A stretch of 64,000 bases of DNA from Vittaforma corneae ATCC 50505. Taxonomy: Eukaryota > Microsporidia > Nosematidae. A program made the position numbers and the translations under genes. The stretch is from NCBI RefSeq assembly GCF_000231115.1, contig NW_006889837.1, positions 66,825 through 130,824 of the forward strand, given 5' to 3'. Below, piece after piece: positions 1 to 14,100 of this stretch. Numbering within the stretch: the stretch's first letter is position 1; every line of letters starts with the position of its first letter. The notes beneath the pieces are model-generated. The model was not told the origin of the DNA. It was given only the letters and a program-made list of their open reading frames with translations, and searched no databases.

Positions 1-10
1 GACACACGTG

Positions 11-1269
11 CACCAGGTTGATTCTGCCTGACGTAGATGCTAGTCTCTAAGATTAAGCCATGCATGTTTCCGCAATCAGGGACGAATAGCTCAGTAAAAC
101 TGCGATGATTTAGTCTGGCTGTGTAGATAACTACGTGAAAATGTAGCTAAGGGAAGGCAGAATAAGACGCAGGACTATCAGTTAGTTGGTAGTGTAATGG
201 ACTACCAAGACAGTGACGGTTGACGGGAAATTAGGGTTTTGTACCGGAGAGGGAGCCTGAGAGATTGCTCCCACGTCCAAGGACGGCAGCAGGCGCGAAA
301 ATTGCCCACTCTTTGCAGGAGGCAGTTATGAGACGTGAAGATGAGTATCTTGTAAAGAGGGATAGGAGAATTGGAGGGCAAGTTTGGTGCCAGCAGCCGC
401 GGTAATACCGACTCCAAGAGTGTGTATGAGAGATGCTGCAGTTAAAAAGTCCGTAGTCATAGAAGGGCAAAGAGAGATGCGAGGTCTCACAGTGCGATGA
501 TGGAGGAGCCGATGGGGAACATAGTATACCAGGGCGAGAGATGAAATGCCAAGACCCCTGGTGGACTGAGCGAGGCGAAGGCGATGTTCTTGTAGGCATT
601 CGGTGATCAAGGACGAAGGCTGGAGTATCGAAAGTGATTAGATACCGCAGTAGTTCCAGCAGTAAAAGATGCCGACATGCTCATTGGACACAGTGGGCAG
701 GGAGAAATCTTAAGAGTTCGGGCTCTGGGGATAGTATGCTCGCAAGGGTGAAAATTAAAGAAATTGACGGAGCTACACCACAAGGAGTGGATTGTGCGGC
801 TTAATTTGACTCAACGCGAGGAAACTTACCAGGGCCAAGTATTGTGTAGAAACGAGCAATACAGGAGTGGTGCATGGTCGTTGGAAATTGATGGGATGAC
901 TTTGACCTTAAATGGTTGAATGAGTGAGATCTTTTGGACATGTTCCGCACGGAACAGGAAGGAAAAGGCTATAACAGATCCGAGATGCCCTCAGATGCCC
1001 TGGGCTGCACGCGCAATACAATAGCAGGTAGAGAGAGAGACAGGAAGGTGCTCAGATGGACTATGTGCTGTAAGGCACATACGAAAGAGGAATTCCTAGT
1101 AAGTGTGTATCAACAATGGATATTGAATAAGTCCCTGTAGCTTGTACACACCGCCCGTCACTATCTCAGATGTTTTTCAGGATGAAGAGTCCAGGCTCTG
1201 AATAATGAAAAGTAGATAAGATGTAAGTCGTAACAAGGTTGCGGTCGGTGAACCAGCCGCAGGATCATT
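11..1269 (+). rRNA. Small-subunit (16S-like) ribosomal RNA, apparently full length
   Basis: The 5' end has the microsporidian start (CACCAGGTTGATTCTGCCTG). The universal 530-loop motif GTGCCAGCAGCCGCGGTAA lies near 387-405. The AAATTAAAGAAATTGACGG block lies near 752-770, followed by the conserved CTCAACGCGAGGAAACTTACC. The decoding-site segment TTGTACACACCGCCCGTC lies near 1142, and the gene ends with the anti-Shine-Dalgarno-less eukaryotic 3' end around GGATCATT. The length of about 1.26 kb is typical of microsporidia, whose SSU is shortened. It is the RNA core of the small ribosomal subunit. No indel or truncation is obvious. Only about 10 nt of flank precede it, so what lies upstream is unknown. 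Open frames inside it, such as 934-1140, are not genes. Confidence 0.97.
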
Positions 1270-2668
1270 GAAAACTATTCTGCCGCTCTGTTTACACTTT
1301 CCACGAGCCTCATTGGATAAAGACTGAGAGAAATCCCATTTTTCTAGCACCGTCTCTAACTTTTGATATAATCAATACTAGAAAATTTGTTGATGTTCAT
1401 CCAGAATCTTTTTATCTTCTTTCTGATTTGTCTTGCAGTGCGCATCTTACACAATTCTTGATGGTCTGACTCTCAGCACATGAAAGTAGTTGCTTCACAA
1501 AGTTGTTCTATACCACCGTTCTACATACGTTTTAGGTTATTACCTCGATGAGTCTTTTTATTCAATGGGACAACTATTGGGATGGCCTTGCAATTGAGCT
1601 CCACCAATCTATTGTGTTACTTATTTTTCTATAGTATACTTTTGTTTTAATAAAGAAATTATTTGCCAGTTTTTTGATCTAAGAAAACATTATTTAATAT
1701 TTTATACATCCACTTTTGATCATAATTAAAGATTTCACACTTCTGCTCATATTACAGCAACGATTTTGCAACTAACATGCATTGTATCATTTATCTTTTG
1801 CAAACTATCTTTTTGGATTCTAGTACATTGGTAGACCATATTGATCTTGATGCCAATCTAGTACAAATCATTTTTAAAATATTTAATATGGCATATCTGG
1901 AGTAGAAAGTTGTAAAAACACATCCATGGGATTGGCAAATATTTAATGTATTTAGATATTTGCTTGTATCATTGGTGAATGTCAACATAATCATAAGAAA
2001 GTTCACGCATGTCAAAAAGCATGCAAATCCATCTATGTGAATATAGCTTGTTAATATTCTTATTCCTTTATGCTTCAACTTTTGATTTTGCTATGAGTTA
2101 TTGCTGTCTTGCTTAGCTATTTGAGTCTATGGTGAATAGGAGTTGTAAAATCGGAAGATGCCGCCACATATAATTGTAATTATTTGTGCCATGATTATTA
2201 AGCTTGTTTGTGTTCGAAGATATTATCCATTTTCTGAAACTTTTTCAATATTTTTCTTATAAACTTTTGAAAATATCTTTTAATTTAAAATGTAGTGCAC
2301 TCCTGGTGATATGATTAGAGGAATTCATATCATACTTGTTAAATAAGCTCCTACTAATCTCAATAGAAGATGTAACAAACAGTAGCTTTTTGAACAACAA
2401 TTTTTAGCTTATCTACGTATTTAGATAAGTTTTGTTAGAAATAAAAACGTAATGGTCTTGGTTAGATTATAAGGATTTTGTTGGACTGTACCATCTGACA
2501 ACTTTATAATTAAAAATTCTATTCGACAACCTTTACATACTGTGTAGAGTAATATTTTCCATGGATGACCAATATACTTTTCTTATAAGGAAAGACTATT
2601 AAATTAGGAATACACTTGCTAATAGGTATAGATAGATTATGCTAACTTTTCAATTCTTTCGATTAAAA

Positions 2669-2738
2669 TTTTTGAAAATTGAATTTTGGTATTCCTTCAA
2701 AAATACATGAAAGGATATCAAAATTCAATTTTCAAAAA
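2669..2738. repeat. Inverted repeat with two 30-nt arms and a 10-nt loop
   Basis: Arm 2669-2698 reads inward as the near-perfect reverse complement of 2709-2738. The shared core is GAAAATTGAATTTTG against CAAAATTCAATTTTC, with two or three mismatches toward the loop. Transcribed, it would fold into one long hairpin. It could be a fold-back element or a chance product of AT-rich DNA, but the arm length makes chance unlikely. Confidence 0.8.
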
Positions 2739-3861
2739 TGTCTTCTTATAAGCTTGGCATTTTCATTACAGTTTTTAAAGGATCCAAATCCATTAGGCCT
2801 TTTAACGTTTTTGATGCTATTTTGTTTTTATTAATCATGCAATCCACATGTAAGCCTCTGTTTGTTCATTTGTGCTTTGAAGTATGAAAACGCATCACAA
2901 TATCATTTATTGTGAATTTACTTTGTGCGATAGGATGGTCTCGAACAAATGAAATTTTTGGATTTGGAAATACACGCGTTCATTGACGTATGTTCCAAAT
3001 TAAGAGGGTTTGCGGTCATGTGTGGATTTTTCAAGTTTATTCATTTAAGAAAATTGGACACGATCTATCGGCCGACCAATAACCATTTGCTATGAAGTTA
3101 AACTTCGTCGGAAAAAATTTGAGATTGATGAATATTTGAGATATTACAATATTTTAAAGATAACAAGTAATTTTATATGGAAATTGTTGAAAATGAACGT
3201 ATCATTATATATTTTCAGAATATGATATGTCTTGGAGGCGTGATCATTTAATGGGAATCAACATATAAGAGAGTGATTTTGTAATAATGCATACAACTGT
3301 AGTTATTTTTGATTTATTGTTCCTGTGATTTAGACACATATTCAGAAATAGAAACATGCTAAAATTTTCAAGGCATAAGGCTAAAATGGAATGTTGTATG
3401 AGATAATTTTAATAAAATATTCAAAGAATTTATGGAATGGCTGTAATATTCAATATGTATCTGGCTCTTTTTCTTTGCTAGAATAAATAATCGTTGGTAT
3501 TCGATTCTTTTGCGTTGTATTTATTTCTTTTTATTTTCAATGTTAAATTTACTATCTGATTCAAAAAATATCTTGATATACTTGATATTCCTAGTAGTTT
3601 TTGTGTGATACTAACAAGGACAAATTGATTGGTTCGAAAGATTGCAAGATAAAAGTCATGGTATGGGATCAAGTTCTGTTTTGATTTAAACTTGCAATTT
3701 GCTTATGTGTGTTGCTGTAAAATTAACAGCTCATCAAACTATTAAAAATATATAATTAAACTTTTATCCGAAGATTATATCTTTTATTGGGATAATGCTC
3801 TTTATCATCAGGATCTTTATATTAACTTAAGTGGCAAAATAGCTAATGTTAATCCAAAAAT

Positions 3862-4008
3862 ACAACAAAGATACAAGATGATCGAATACACCTTGAAATT
3901 ATAAATGATTTAATGATGTAACAGAATGATTTTATGATTATATTTTGGATTTAATTTGTTATTTCCGCTGAAGCATTAAAACACCATATTGTCTTGTATC
4001 TTTGTTGT
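3862..4008. repeat. 147-bp unit bounded by 17-nt perfect inverted repeats
   Basis: ACAACAAAGATACAAGA at 3862-3878 recurs as its exact reverse complement at 3992-4008, with 113 nt between. The size and terminal inverted repeats resemble a small non-autonomous element of MITE type. I did not see clear target-site duplications and found no second copy in this window, so the mobile-element reading is only a suggestion. Confidence 0.5.
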
Positions 4009-6104
4009 TTTTCAATTAAAACGTAATTATAAAAGGCATGTACAATAAAAACATGTGAATAAAAGCACGAATATTGTGTGAAACTATGGTGTTAATGCGC
4101 TTCTTTTATGAATATGACATAAATGTCATGTTTTCAAATAGTGGAACATTGAGAAATATCTTAATAAAACATTTTATCTCAAGAAAGATGGGATTTATTA
4201 TTGGCAAACAACTTTTAAAAACAGATATGTAAGAAATACTACTTTATCGACAAATTTCTAATAAAATAAATATAGTGTGAAAAACTATTTGGTGGTATAA
4301 CATTCAATATCAATTAATAATTTCCAGAAAGATAATCATACTAATGCTACTTTATTTCATTAACATACATTATTTAAAAGTTATATGTGGGAAAAAGTTT
4401 TTGTAGGAACCATATAAATCTTGTTTACAGATATGACTATTGGTGAATCAAAAACTCAACAAGGCTTTTAGATATTTAAGACGTTTTTATTTTATACATG
4501 CAAATAATAACAGATAGCCCAAGATAATTTAAGAACTAGTAAAGTATAAAAATCTAGAAATAAACGTGGTGGGGTTTGTTTGTTTTTAGCAATTAGCTTC
4601 TCGTAATATTAAATATTGAAGTATTAAATAGCATTTCCCCAAAATCTATCACACAAGTTAGTATTTAAATTGGTAATGATAAAAATATTTGAGTGTTTTC
4701 GTTAGTTGATTTCTAATACTCTTATAAAAATGTGAAATAGTTGTGCGTATTTAAAGAAATGAATGCCCGTGATAATTTTATATGAACGCCACAGTTATTC
4801 CTGCAATGATGAAATTTTTCAATTTTAAAGGTTAGGTTTTCAATGCATAAATTGTTGAGTGTTTGTCTGAATAAACAATGAAAGGGGAATATCGTCAAAA
4901 TTAGTATAATTAAAAAATCTAATGCGTGCCATTGCATATTTGCACCATATTTATTTTTTGATTAATTATATTTCACCGCCAGCCATTCCTATCTTCGGAA
5001 ACATAGATTATATAACCAACTAGGAATCCAAAAGATATGGATTTTACGGCCATATTCTTATATTATATGTATGCAATTTAATCACAATTGAGCTTAAACA
5101 AAGCAGTTCTAATAAATGCGTACGTTATCCTCAACTGGGTATATTTTGTATTAACTTGGTTAGTATTTTTAAAAATTTTTATAAAGAAGATTTGATCTCA
5201 ATTTCAAAACGGTCAACAAAGTATTTCGTTTGATATTATATATCCATGTTTTCCTTAAAAAATAAATGGGTGATGTTTGTGTGTTTTATTTTAATCACCA
5301 TCCATTCATATACTTCTTACCAAAAGTAAGTAGATGCATACTAGTTTAAGTTTAATATGCTCGAGATCTAGTGGCAATAACAATGATGTTGTTGGAATAG
5401 CTATCAAAAATACCAAGATCAAGCTAGCTTCACCTTCATTCACAGTGTAAATTTGTATGCAACAGAACATTTCCAATATAATGTTTGGTGGAGATTCATG
5501 AACATGTCCACAACATACAGACGATGGCTACAGAAACTCGCCTTGTGTTTTGAATTCTCATCATATGAATAGCATTGGATTCATGAAAAACTCATCGGTG
5601 CCATTTCCTTCTCAATCCTTATAAAGTTTGCATCCGGCCATTCAATATACGCCTCAAAATGAGTATGACACAGTCAACTCTAACAACATGGGATTTTGGA
5701 TGCATGCTTTTTGTACCTTTCACATACCAATAATGACATCCACTTGACCATAGCGCATGTCAAAAGATCAAACAGCTTGAATTGGTAATTTTTGTTCTTA
5801 CACAATTTGTGTACATTTATATTCTAATTCATTGACAATCTTAGAAATGGCACATCTTTAATATTTTTTATGCAAATCGGCATTGACTGCGCTGTTCTCT
5901 GAAAATAGTTTAAACTCATGAAGATAAAAGCTAAAAACGTAAAATTAGTGATGGTATGATCTATTTTACAATAGTATGAAACTATTTTCTAAAAACATTT
6001 TAATGGTATTATTAAAACTGTGATTAAATTTAGTTTATCTTTTTCCTTATCTATATTAAGTGATTGTATATAATGCCAAGGAGCCGTTATCCGATTTTAA
6101 CAAC

Positions 6105-6128
6105 TCCACTGCATACATATGCAGTGGA
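6105..6128. repeat. 24-nt palindrome with 11-bp stem
   Basis: TCCACTGCATA and TATGCAGTGGA flank a 2-nt centre. The arms are exactly complementary and notably GC-richer than the surrounding DNA. It might be a protein-binding site, a cruciform or a decayed element end. Nothing nearby tells which. Confidence 0.75.
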
Positions 6129-9100
6129 CAATAATATACTTCTTTGACTGAGTTTTCACAAACATTTTTCAATTTTACACAAAAACTTTTCTCATTACTA
6201 CTTACTTTTTAAGCTATTTATTTAAATTATCTTTTCAAATACCAGTTTATAATGTTTATAAACACATATTGTTTGTTTCTAGTCTTGTGTGATAATTGAT
6301 AATATTGAAAATAGCTATTATTTGCATCTTTTTAATTTCATTTGCATTTTGCTGTTTTGCTATACTTTAAATGAATACTGTAAAGATACGCTATTTGATA
6401 ATAAGTAGTATTAAAGGAATATTATTAAGTTTTATTTTTCCAAATGCTTGATTTATGAAGTTGTATCACAATCTAATAGAAACATGGAATGCAAATGAAA
6501 ATTTTTATCTTTAATGTGTTCATATCGGCTCACAAGTGCATGAAGTTGATTAGTAATGTAACGGTCTTTTATTGAGCTCGCGTGAATCATTAAATTTTAT
6601 TAAACTCATGCATGAATTTACCCGATTGGGTTATGTGTATTTATTTCTTTTATAATTGATTCCAAATTTTATACATGTCAATTGATTTGCAATAACTCTT
6701 GGCATTGAGATAGTTGATTCTATTTCCTAAATTGATGATGAAATGTTTTGAATTACAAATTATCTGCTCAAAATACCTTTAATTAGAAACAACAAGATCC
6801 AATGTATAATAAGTTTAAATTAAACAGAAGCTGCCATTTTAAATTTTGGTTTTATTTATATGACAAACTATGCAATCACATCAGAATTTGAGAAATGAAT
6901 AATGTTTAGTACTAATAAGGTTGGCAGGTAAGAGACTCCTTTAATTGATGCTTTATACTGTGATGGTGGCTATTAGCTCAAAAATGAAAATAATATAATG
7001 GTGATGCTAGTGTACATATATCATGCAGTGATGCTGATTGTTTTTATGTTTACAAAAATAGTGTTTTTTGGATATTACAACAACTTATTATTCGATTGGA
7101 TTTTTAGGATAAGGATTTAGAACCTATAAAAACTGATAATAATATTGAAAAGCTGAGCAATTTAAATTATGCAACTAATTTCAAAGAAATAATTTTGTAA
7201 AAGAGACAATTAATTTTTAGAGAGAAATTGTTGGTTATACTTATATACTAATGCTATATTGTTAAAACAGGATCAAATTTGATAAAGTAAATCGTTTAAA
7301 ATATACAAAAGTTGATTTTGTAAACTCAACAAGATATAGACACGATAATCAATACAGGAGTTTTCATTGCATATATTACTTTCTTATGTATCACCCTGAC
7401 ATCACACTCTATATCTTTTGCTTTCACAAACCACACTTTGCTTAATTTTAACTACGTGGTATTGTAATTTTAAATCAATATGCAATTGTACATATTCATT
7501 TCGTGGGTATAATCAATAACATAATTTATTCTTAAAATTTTTAATTATCTCTAAAATTAAACGACCATATTTTAGGGTCAAATAGATGATTCTTATACAT
7601 ACTATGCCGTTCACAGTACTATCAATGATTAGTATTCAACGAACATGGTCACATTTAACACAGTTTTCATTTTAAGTTTAGTTTAATTAATTAGCATGGC
7701 GTTATATAATTTTCGAACCATCTCATTTTATTTTTGAAATCAAAATAAAGCAATTTCAAAGCTAGGATGTTGGCGATGCAATTAAAAACAATCCAATATA
7801 ATGTTCAAGATGAACTAGAATTGTAGCTGACGAAAGCATTATAACAGAAAATTAGTTGCCTCGTAAAGTTAGATGTAGATATGATGGAGATCTAAAGTTC
7901 AAAAACATACATCTGAATGAATAATTGACCTAACTGTCAAGACATTTTGAAAATAAAATGTATTTAAAAATTTTAAATTTTAGTTTGAATAAATAAAACC
8001 ATAGGGAGTAAATAATGAAGAAAGTTATTTAACAAATACAATGATATTTGCTAACAATTCCCCTTCCTTATTAGTTATTGGGCTTTAAAGCACTATTTTT
8101 TGCTTCTTCATAAATTTTATTTATTCAGGTTGATATTTTGCAATACTGTTTTACTCTGGTGTTAATAATGTACATATGATTTAATGTACCTCTTAAATAA
8201 ACAAATAAGCATTTATTATTTGATAATGCTAATTACAAGGATGATTTTGTAAATCCACGTACAATATGCGTGGTCAAAATTTAAAACTTTAATTCCTAGA
8301 ATCATAAGTATCTACCAAGTTGGGTCATATAACAGTATCTTGGCAAATTTGCAACAAGGCGGATGTGTAAAATTTTAATAAATGTGGTGAGCAAACCCGT
8401 ACTAAGATTGTAGACTTGAGTATTCTAATTGAAAAAATACAAAACAATAAATTTAGATTATTTCAAGTTTGATATAAAACTTGATTTTGTGTACTTTCAA
8501 ATGCCATTGAAGTTTTAAATCAAAACAATTTTACTATGAAAAATTTTCTAAGAAATAGAATGGTCCATGCCACAACACTTTCCAAGTTTTTATGAATTAG
8601 TTAATTATAGCATGTAAGTATGGTGTGAGAAGAGTTAGTTCAAAAGTTTGAGATACTATTGCCCCATGGTTTTTGCCAAGTTTTAATAGACTTTAATGGC
8701 ATCCAAGTTAAAACATAAATTTTACCCAAGTGATAAAATTCATTGGCATATAAAAATTTCCATATGCCTCGCATTGGTAAATATTAAATTAAATGCTATC
8801 TTAAGCATTATGTGATTTTAAGATCACTTGTAATGATTAAGAATGGCCCTTTAAATTTGTATTACTTTAGGAAATGTTATTATTATGCGAGTGATATAAC
8901 AAAAAGCAGATGTCCACCATCCAGAATCAATAAATACTATGCATAATAATGAGAATTTAAATCATGAGACAGGATATTGCCAAATTATTATGGAGACTTC
9001 TAGTAAAAAATTTGACCATATAAATTCCTTTAAACCTTTTAGACTATGGTAATGTCCACAGTATTTAAATATATAATAGATTGACATTTAAGAACAAAAA

Positions 9101-11100
9101 AGAAATATTATACCGATACATTATCTTTTTAGATATGAAGTCAAGAAGTGGAATATTAAAAGTTAATGAAGAAAATTAAAACAGCTAGTTTTACATAATA
9201 GAAAATGTAAAAGATGTATCAAAATTTTTAATCTGTAAAACTTAATAGACCGAGAGACTTGAGAGATGGTGCATTGCAAGTTATTTTGAAGATTTATTAG
9301 AAAGATAAAATCAGAAAATGTAGCTATTGGCCAACACTTAAAACAAACAATTACAACTATAATATAAAACTGTTTTCTAACTTTAATAATGGACTTATTC
9401 CAACAATTGATGTATTTGATATGTAAATTTGGACAACTTTGTCTCAAGAAATGAATACTACCACAATCGTGCCAATATTTAATAAAGAACGCAATGCTAT
9501 GCAAGGATCTTGGTCACAGATAAGTGTACCTTTTATAGTTATTTATTGGGAAAGCAATTTTAATTACATAAGAATTATAAGACATTATGTGTATGTGTAC
9601 TTAACTAAGAATCTAATGTTTAGATCACCATAATGATCATTTAGAATGTTTGTTTTAAATAAAATGCAGTAGATCAAACAGTTACTTAAATGCTTAAATA
9701 CTAACTAAAATAATGGCCGTGTTCCAGAATTTTTAACAATGCTATCACATCACATGTTCAAAATTTTAATTTATTTATAATAAATTTGGCCGATGTTCTA
9801 CACAAAACATTAATTTTAAAGTATTCAAATCGTCTTAACCACCAATTTTTTTAAAAATCAATTCGACTTTAATAATAATATATGTAATAAAAACAGAGCC
9901 ATGATAACATAAGAATAATTAAAAAAGATTCGATTCTTTAGTATGAAATTTAATTTTTGATAGACTCTATTAATTAAAATTTCAAAAAAATCTTCTTAGA
10001 CTGAAATGAGCAGTTTGAGAAATGGTTTGATACTTTGATTTTATAATCCAATCCAATAATGGTTTAATCTTTTAATAAAAAGAATTGATTTGCTGTGATG
10101 CGAAGTTTTTGAACAGACCTAATTAACAAAGAAAGTTAGCGCTTTAAATTGATAGAATATAATTACTTTATCTTAGTATATGAATAGTTTATTCGTCCCT
10201 GTTACAAAACCAAACAAACACCATTACGTTCTTATCACTTTATGTTATCTTGAATAACTTCTTTCTATTGTGACATGATGCTAATATTAATAATATTTAC
10301 TAGATTCTTAAGATGGTACCTCTTTTAGTTTCTTCAGGATTTTTGCATGTTGCTAGCGGTCATTAATTCAAGACGAGTAGCTATAGCCTACTTCACTTTA
10401 TCAGAAATATCAATTTCTTTGTTTAAAAAGCAACTATTTCATAACATGATTTTCGGTGGATGTATGACAAATTGTGCAAACCCACCTTTCAGGATTAAAC
10501 GGATACTACTTTGGTGGTTTTATTTTTACCTCTTCTTTTCACAACCACTTTCGCATTCAAATATTCATGTGTTTCCCTTAAATAATTGCGAATATAGAAT
10601 TTTAAATTAGATTTGTCAATTTAGATTAAAGTGTCAGAAGGCACATAAGTTTAGAAATGAGAGCGAATATTAACTATGCGCTGATGTACTAAACAAAAAT
10701 TGTAGTCTCACTACTGATAAATTAATCATGTAGAGAGGAAAAAGCTGCATAATCGGTTTAAATATGAGAGTAGCCGACAACTAATTACAACCTACCTTAT
10801 TCGCAAATATATTTTATAGAAAATAACATCTCCATCAAAATATTGTTTAGATGTGGGAGTGTACCAGTCCTTATACTCTTTAAATATGATTGAAAATATT
10901 TTCTAGATCGTTTTCGTAAAAATAATATGTATAAAAATATACCTAAAACAATTCACAAAATTATTCTAAAGAAGACACTTTATGGTTTAGAATTACTCTA
11001 ATCTATATCCCAACTTTGAAAATTATTTCGTTCATATTTATAGTAGTATTTTTAAAGAATGAGCTTATGATTTATGGAGGCTAAATACAAAACTCCACAC

Positions 11101-11128
11101 ACTCTCTAATCCCGTTTATCGGGAGAGT
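11101..11128. repeat. GC-rich imperfect hairpin
   Basis: ACTCTC, a short bulge and CCCG face CGGGAGAGT across a five-base loop. This gives about nine base pairs with one bulge. It stands out because the surroundings are very AT-rich. No gene is adjacent and no tRNA-like fold is visible. Confidence 0.5.
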
Positions 11129-14100
11129 GGGCACTTATTATTTTAGTTAAATCTATAATTGAGATGAACGTATTAAGCACGAAACAGTTGATAAAAGGAG
11201 TTTTATTTCTTCATCTTTATTAAGATCTTGCCGGTTTCTAATGATAATGCCGAAACAAGTCACTAAATCAGCGCATAACTGGCAATCAAAAATTAAACAT
11301 GAAAGGCTACTTTTCTTTTTACAAAAATGCATTAATATTTTTATTTACAGACATAGTTGTTATATTTATAATGGATCTTGAATGTTATGTATGCTGAAAT
11401 ATTCATAAATTAGGATGAGATAATTTGTGTGAATATAAATTTTAAATATGACATGTGTTGATAATTAATTTCCAGTACTTTATCTTTTTGATTATAGATT
11501 GTCATGTTGCTTCTAATTTTTCTTGTTCAGCAAAAAATCGAGATGAAAAAATAAAAAGCAAAAAATACACAGGTGAAAATTAATTTTTAAATGTACAGCC
11601 AGTTTTATCCATTATATCTCGCTTTTTATGTTTATTAGATATGCTAATGTTTCAATTAAGTTCCTTATATTAATGTTTAACAGTCATTTATATTATATCA
11701 TACAAATTTCTACAATTTCTTTCATTGCTGTATTTGTTTTATGCTTAGTAGACCAACAATAAATGCCTTATAGTTATTCAAGATTTGCAGCTGCCATAAT
11801 CGATATGGCATGATTTTCAATATTTTAAAGCTTGTATTTTTAAAAAATTTATATTCCACCATAATATGATGATGTATAATCAGAATTTTTAACAGTTTTT
11901 GTTTTTAAAGATTACATGATAATAAAATAATGTATCTTCTAATTCAAGTCGGTCTGTTAGAAAAAACATGCAATGGTCCAATGGTATAATGCCATACAAA
12001 TGGCGTTAAAATATTATTAATATCAGTCAATTAAGATTTTCAAAAAGATATTAACATGATAGGACCATCTGGTAATATACTATTCAAGTACTGTAACAAT
12101 AATGATAATTGTGAGAATTAACATACATGAATGTTTAAAATCGATGCTATACTAAAAATAACGAGAAATTGAGCTCTTTATATGGTTGATATCTCTTTGT
12201 GCCTTTCCAGTAGGATAGTTGACATTATTTAAAAATATCTTAATCAGTATTTGATTTTGATATTGATAAGCTTATTCTAAGATATTTTGGCAATAAGAAT
12301 GTTTTAGTCTATGAAAATCACTTAAAGATGATGGCCAGATCTATAAATATTTTACTGATGTTCTCCATCAAGAGGTGCCGTTACTTTGTCGAAGAACGAG
12401 CAAATATACTTTGAGGAAATCGTGCGGATAATTTTTGATTATTTTGACATTATTGATTGTATTTATTTAAAAGTTGAACTTTTTTTAAGATGTATGTTTT
12501 TATATTTGAAGGTCGGTCCATTGACGTAGATTATTTTAAACGTTTATATAAAAGCCGCTGGTCTTCAAATATAAGAGATGGGCACTAAAAAAATATACAA
12601 ATAGAAAACGTATGCAATCATCAAGGCACAGAAACAATGTACTGTCACTGTGAAGAAAACTAAAATTTGATAATCTCAAGTTTCCTAGATAAAGCTTTCA
12701 AAAATGATTCTACTTTGTAACAAAAAATTTTCACCTATCAAATATTATTAAAGAACACACTTACTTGTATGCCAAATTGTCGTAAATATAATATACATTT
12801 TAAATTCTATATGTGTCGATATCCATACTTTAACAAACATTTGATATGCTAGAAAATAATGTATATTGGTTTGATAGGCAATTGTGAAGTGATCACATTA
12901 CTTAAACAACGAAGTTTATTGTTTTTAAACTTATGCTACGATGTGGTTCATTGATATGTAATTTATATAATGAAAAAAGAGAATTTGCGAATCTCGGGGC
13001 CATGAATTGATTACAAGATTAAAGAACAACATGGGTATTTCATGAAAACAGTAAATCGACGAAGAAAATATGTGTTATTTTCATCGGAAACATAAAAACA
13101 AGACTATTCCTCATGATTTCATGAATTCTACTGACTCTCGAAATGTTTTGAATGATTTAAATCAAGAGGATCAGCAATAAAGATAGAAAACGAAATGCAC
13201 AATCGGATATTCAAAGTAATATTTAAACCACATTCAACAATTTTACATTATGCTTACTATCAACACTTCTTGATAAATTAATAATTGATAAAAGTAAGAA
13301 GAATAATTTAATGAGAAAAATTTGTCATGTATTTTCTCAAAGTATTATTTTAAACTACATAATAAACAAAAAATAAAGCACCTTGGCATTCACAACAATG
13401 ATTATCGAAATGCACTATTAAACATTCTATTGGAAAATGTGAAGGTGAGCTAAAACTATTAGTTTAACGTCTTGACGTTTTATATTGTATTTGATATTTA
13501 TTTTGTAAATTTTAGCAAATTATAAATTTTTAATTCATAATTTACTAAAAGGTAACGACGAATGTTATATTAAAAACATTTAAAGCCATGGACTGACATA
13601 TTTTTTTAAAATAATCACCTTGTTTTTCAAGAAATGTTGTTAAAGTAGAGCACAGCGGAACCAATTTTACCATTCGCCCTTGCAAATATTGTAGTAGGTG
13701 AGATCTTGATTTTATATTTAAAATAATAGGAAGTAGCACATAATATACTAATAATCTTCCAAGATATTTTGGTTGGAATATTACAATATCAAATGTTATT
13801 GGAAACGATGACCTAGCCGAAATTACACCAAAATACTGATATTTATTGCCAAACAACACCATTTAATACTTGGTAGGGATGCTAAGAATATTAAGCGTGT
13901 TATATATTGAAAAACATGACAAAATTTAATGCGTGTTAGAATATTTGTTCAATATCAAAATTGCCAGATGAAAAATCACTAAATTTTCAATAAAAATGTA
14001 AAGAAAGATTCATTTGGTTTTCATTACAGGAAAACATAATATTTTAGAATATTCAATCCAGACCCAGCAGAAAGTGATAAACTAACAAAAATCTTTTAGC

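Noticed and set aside
934..1140. Open frame inside the SSU rRNA, and several minus-strand frames at 202-610
   Set aside because: They lie wholly within the conserved rRNA gene.
9163..9504. 113-codon minus-strand frame in the desert (also 13545-13862, 105 codons)
   Set aside because: No start signals, low-complexity AT-driven composition, no family; roughly what chance yields in this much AT-rich DNA.
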